This document shows positions 13,956 through 16,372 of a stretch of 16,372 nucleotides of DNA, piece after piece. The stretch covers positions 1 through 16,372 of the forward strand of contig JACRIA010000031.1 in NCBI GenBank assembly GCA_016215735.1. The letters are read 5' to 3'. Source of the DNA: Candidatus Peregrinibacteria bacterium (GTDB lineage: Bacteria; Patescibacteriota; Gracilibacteria; UBA1369; UBA12463). The position numbers and the translations under genes are program-made. Under the pieces are notes generated by a model. That model saw only the letters and a list, made by a program, of their open reading frames with translations, was not told where the DNA came from and did no database searches. Each line of letters begins with the position of its first letter. The stretch's first letter is position 1.

Positions 13956-14213
13956 GATCGGTTTTGTCCGTAAAATTTTGAGGCCGCAACCGCAAAATTT
14001 GCATTGGTTTGCTTTTTCAGCTCATTCTATTTGAGCTAAAACCGACTCATACGTGCAGATTTATTTGCTTTTGGGTGGTCGCGCAAACTTTCGCCTCTAT
14101 CCGCATTCGTAAACTTGATTTGCGTGGCGTGAAGTTTTTGACCGCGCGCTCACTTTACGGTAGCCTTGCCCGCGTTTTATCGCAAAGCAGGTTGCTATTC
14201 ACCGTCAATTTAG

Positions 14214-14242
14214 ACTATACCAATTTTAAGCGTGAAAAACAA
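14214..14242 (-). promoter_or_regulatory. Possible promoter of the template RNA
   Basis: Minus-strand TTGTTT (14237-14242), 17-bp spacer, TATAGT (14214-14219), located between the stop codon of the variable gene and the template repeat and reading toward the template. Confidence 0.5.
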
Positions 14243-14275
14243 AAATAAAATTCAAAGAAAAATAAAGTCCAAAGA

Positions 14276-15274
14276 TCAAAATTTTAAAACCTGCACCGAG
14301 GGCCGGCCGCGAGTATAATCGCGCCCAACCCCAGGACCATCCGCGTAGAAGTACACCCGACGATAGTCCGAATGGAAATACGCGTAGGCCACAAGCGTTG
14401 ATTCCGTTAAACTGTCAGGGTCAATAAATGTGATTGTCCCATCTCCTGTTTCCCAATTATCAACAATTTTATTATTATCTTTGGTCTCTTCGGCTTCTTT
14501 TAAAGACTGCTGCATCAGTGCCGCCATCTCATCTTTACTGATATGATGCATATCTTTCGCGGCGAATTTTTTAGTCAAATGAGATCTTCTTTCCCCCAAT
14601 TTTATTGAAACTTCGGTTAATTGTTTTGGATGCACGACGCCATCCACAATGCTTACTATTCCACTTGACATTTTTGGAACATTTTTATACGGAGAATCCG
14701 ACTCTCCGTTAACATAAGCGTCTTCTTGGGGTTTGCCATTTTTGCTCGTATAATGTTTATGTGCGTTCATAGCGGTAATTTTTTCGTTAAAACCGTTGTC
14801 GGGAACGATAAGCAAGGTCGGAACTTCCATCATCTCGCAAATATCTCGAAGTCTTTCTTCGCTATAAGTCATTAACTCTGTGGCAATTTGCGCGTAAGCC
14901 GGAGGTTTGCAGTTAGAATCCATTTCTTGGGCTGTCGCAATTGCTTTTTGATAATTCTCGGCGCTCATCATTTCCTTAAGTTTTCTCTTATCCGCGTCGT
15001 CTAAGTCCAAACCGTCGATAAACTGTCCAAATTCGGGTTTTGCTTTTATTTCAATGGCAATTGCTTTTCTTAAATCTTCCACATTGTCATCATTTCTGGT
15101 TGCCAAATCCAAAACATCGCGAACAGTCACTTGTTTTTTATTGTATCTATCTTTTGCGAGCTGAATTAAATTTTTGACATCATACGCCAGTTTTTCATTC
15201 GGAGATTTGAAGTCGGTTCGTCTTTTTTGTTCGCCCTCAAAGCCTTCAGGCAATTTATTGAATTCTGATTCCAT
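14276..15274 (-). CDS. DGR-diversified variable protein (target gene)
   Basis: 332 residues from ATG 15274. The frame stays open 57 codons further upstream, but that extension crosses the IS30 end and part of the transposase gene on the other strand, so it is rejected. The first ~140 residues are charged and helical, with no signal peptide or membrane segment, so it is probably cytoplasmic. Residues of about 150-332 resemble a compact ligand-binding module ending in GRPSVQVLKF, compatible with the C-type-lectin fold of known DGR targets, but I cannot prove the fold. Residues 294-320 (LVAYAYFHSDYRRVYFYADG onward) are the variable repeat: template Asn positions have become Tyr, His, Asp or Arg, and Glu/Asp have become Gly or Val. 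Tyr is enriched at variable sites, as in binding surfaces. Expression seems to depend on a hybrid promoter made with the adjacent IS element. Confidence 0.88.
   Translation of the reverse strand: MESEFNKLPEGFEGEQKRRTDFKSPNEKLAYDVKNLIQLAKDRYNKKQVTVRDVLDLATRNDDNVEDLRKAIAIEIKAKPEFGQFIDGLDLDDADKRKLKEMMSAENYQKAIATAQEMDSNCKPPAYAQIATELMTYSEERLRDICEMMEVPTLLIVPDNGFNEKITAMNAHKHYTSKNGKPQEDAYVNGESDSPYKNVPKMSSGIVSIVDGVVHPKQLTEVSIKLGERRSHLTKKFAAKDMHHISKDEMAALMQQSLKEAEETKDNNKIVDNWETGDGTITFIDPDSLTESTLVAYAYFHSDYRRVYFYADGPGVGRDYTRGRPSVQVLKF
14290..14401 (-). repeat. DGR variable repeat (VR)
   Basis: The 3' end of the variable gene. The diversified core is 14315-14395. The GC-rich terminal segment 14290-14314 (GGCCGGCCCTCGG) corresponds to the initiation-of-mutagenic-homing site and differs from the template version at five to six non-A-biased positions. 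A CGCGA-TTATAC-TCGCG dyad lies at the core/terminal junction. Confidence 0.92.
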
Positions 15275-15284
15275 AATAGTGATA

Positions 15285-15313
15285 ATTATCGAAAATTCCT
15301 TTTTGAAATGCAA
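15285..15313 (-). promoter_or_regulatory. Hybrid promoter at the IS30/variable-gene junction
   Basis: Minus-strand TTGCAT (15308-15313, inside the IS terminal inverted repeat), 17-bp spacer, GATAAT (15285-15290, in the flank just outside the IS). It reads outward into the variable gene; the -10 ends about 10 nt before ATG 15274, the same near-leaderless layout as other genes here. Confidence 0.5.
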
Positions 15314-15332
15314 TTTCCTAAAATGGAAATTG
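15311..15332. repeat. Hairpin before the transposase start codon
   Basis: CAATTTCC-taaaat-GGAAATTG, 8 perfect pairs with a 6-nt loop, ending 1 nt before ATG 15334. The loop TAAAAT could also be the -10. Such a hairpin could limit translation from transcripts that enter from outside the element. Confidence 0.6.
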
Positions 15333-15333
15333 T

Positions 15334-16365
15334 ATGAAAAATAAAAGAAAAAAGAGGAAACATTTCTCGCACCTCGAACAACAAAAGCGGGATAGAATAG
15401 AAGCCCTTCGCAACGAAGGGCACAGCCAAAAGGAAATAGCCGCAATACTGAAGGTTGACCCGAGCACCATTTCCAGGGAGATAACGAAAAGAAAGAGAAA
15501 GAATGGTTATTACGATTCCGACACCGCCCAAATCAAGGCGCGCGTCAAGAGAATGAACGCCTCGTACAAGGGCAGAAAAATAGAGGGCGGCAAAGAACTG
15601 AAGAAATACATTGTCGCCGAACTGAAGGAGAAGAGATCTCCCGATGAAATATCAGGGAGAATGAGAATGGAAAAGAAACCTTTCTACGCGAGCAAGAACG
15701 CCATCTACGCATGGCTGTACAGCATATGGGGGCAGAAATATTGCAGATACTTGTGCTCGAAAAGATACCGCAGCAGAAAACAAAAGAGAAAGTCAAAGAG
15801 AGAAATGATTCCAAACAGAATACCGCTTGAACAAAGGCCGAAACAAGGAGAACACGCGGAGGGAGATTTGTTTGTTTCCCCAATTTGCAGCGGAATCAAA
15901 AAGAGTGGGGCGATCGTGTGCGTCCCGAGCGCCCAGCTGCTGTCCGGAACATTCATTAAAAACCGTAGACCGGTTGTCATGGCGTTCGCCGTGAGGAAAA
16001 TCACAGCCGCGCTGTCGATAAGGGATATTACCTTTGACAACGGAATAGAGAACAAAGAACATGAACAATTTGGGCTTCCGGCGTATTTCGCTGACCCTCA
16101 TTCTCCATGGCAAAAACCCCATGTTGAAAACAACATAGGTCTGCTGAGAAGGTGGTTTATCAAAAAAGGAACCAATCTAAAATTGGTGTCCGAAAATCAG
16201 CTGCAAGCGTATTTGCATATCCTCAATGGCAAATACAGAAAGTCATTGGGATACAAAAACGCATATGAAGTCGCCTTGGAACGTGGTATCATACAAAAAA
16301 TGCCTGAGATAACATTAAATAATTTATCGGAAACATTATCAGAAAAAATTGCATTTCACCTGTGA
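15334..16365 (+). CDS. IS30-family transposase
   Basis: 343 residues, apparently full length. N-terminal IS30 helix-turn-helix: RIEALRNEGHSQKEIAAILK (21-40), then DPSTISREI. DDE catalytic core of the RNase H fold: HAEGDLF (D178), ITFDNGIENKEHE (D235) and PHVENNIGLLRRWFIKKGTN (E265, with the RRWFIKKGT signature of IS30). All three acidic residues are present and no frameshift is seen, so it is probably active. It cuts and joins the element ends to move the IS. The start ATG 15334 has no Shine-Dalgarno and follows a hairpin. It is divergent from the DGR target gene and sits 60 bp from its start. Confidence 0.93.
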   Translation: MKNKRKKRKHFSHLEQQKRDRIEALRNEGHSQKEIAAILKVDPSTISREITKRKRKNGYYDSDTAQIKARVKRMNASYKGRKIEGGKELKKYIVAELKEKRSPDEISGRMRMEKKPFYASKNAIYAWLYSIWGQKYCRYLCSKRYRSRKQKRKSKREMIPNRIPLEQRPKQGEHAEGDLFVSPICSGIKKSGAIVCVPSAQLLSGTFIKNRRPVVMAFAVRKITAALSIRDITFDNGIENKEHEQFGLPAYFADPHSPWQKPHVENNIGLLRRWFIKKGTNLKLVSENQLQAYLHILNGKYRKSLGYKNAYEVALERGIIQKMPEITLNNLSETLSEKIAFHL

Positions 16366-16372
16366 ATTTACC

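Larger units (their letters stand above)
13800..14207 (-). ncRNA. Putative DGR template RNA
   Basis: A transcript from the minus-strand promoter at 14214-14242 would run through about 250 nt of leader, the template repeat and its 3' stem-loop. The leader (13956-14207) holds no convincing gene; it contains a stem-loop AGCTCA-n7-TGAGCT (14019-14037). Ends are estimates from the promoter and from the end of template homology; no terminator was found. Confidence 0.45.
15291..16372 (+). mobile_element. IS30-family insertion sequence
   Basis: Imperfect terminal inverted repeats: left AAATTC-n6-GAAATGCAATTT (15293-15316), right AAATTGCATTTC-n6-GAATTT (16346-16369), with identical 6-nt gaps. They frame a single transposase gene. 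The left boundary is near 15291. The right boundary is at or just past the window edge, so a target-site duplication cannot be checked. Confidence 0.85.

Noticed and set aside
14009..14248. Plus-strand 79-codon open frame between template and variable repeat
   Set aside because: Composition is not protein-like (no coherent hydrophobic or charged pattern), there is no promoter or ribosome site, and it is antisense to the putative template RNA leader.
15275..15445. 57-codon upstream extension of the variable gene
   Set aside because: It is antisense to the IS30 transposase start and crosses the IS end; the charged N-terminus MESEFNKLPEG at 15274 is the natural start.

Overview
The window looks like a piece of a Candidate Phyla Radiation genome, most likely Parcubacteria-like. 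This is inference from short intergenic gaps, -10 boxes placed almost on start codons with little or no Shine-Dalgarno, AT-rich genes separated by many GC-rich palindromes of the TCCGCC-n3-GGCGGA type, and a gene set of housekeeping genes plus membrane hypotheticals. TGA is used as a stop, so the SR1/Gracilibacteria code is not in use. The right edge falls on an insertion-sequence end, a common place for an assembly to break.

Layout. 197-1729 (-) is an MFS/BT1-like transporter. 1835-3034 (+) and 3063-4028 (-) are two convergent adenosine-deaminase-family proteins: one has a Tat- or lipoprotein-like leader, the other has lost a substrate-contacting Asp. tRNA-Gly(CCC) is at 4160-4233 (-). 4389-5702 and 5681-6889 (-) overlap and encode an NRAMP-related transporter and a soluble PRC-barrel/MgtE_N/CBS protein, probably one metal (Mg2+?) uptake-and-sensing unit. 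7122-8141 (-) is a Fic protein with a winged-helix tail and triple direct repeats on its own promoter. tRNA-Gly(TCC) is at 8411-8485 (-), and a beta-CASP metallo-beta-lactamase nuclease at 8604-9995 (-). 10285-11178 (+) is a multi-pass membrane protein, 11281-12438 (+) a bactofilin-like beta-helix membrane protein, and 12475-13779 (-) a CCA-adding enzyme/poly(A) polymerase.

The right-hand 2.5 kb is the most striking part: a diversity-generating retroelement (DGR) cassette. The gene at 14276-15274 (-) ends in a variable repeat. About 445 bp further downstream lies a non-coding template repeat. Across an 81-nt gap-free core the two copies differ at 15 positions; all 15 are A in the template, and all 56 non-A positions are identical. 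No reverse transcriptase or Avd is in the window. An IS30-family element (15291 to the window edge) sits 17 bp upstream of the target gene and appears to supply the -35 box of a hybrid promoter for it.

Superimposed on this are two families of modular palindromic intergenic repeats. One (46-190, 6919-7120, with a 28-nt core also inside the MFS coding sequence) abuts gene 3' ends. The other (five copies: 4082, 4292, 8349, 9996, 10196) abuts both tRNA-Gly 3' ends, supplies the last codons of the NRAMP gene, and lies in the leaders of two divergently transcribed genes.
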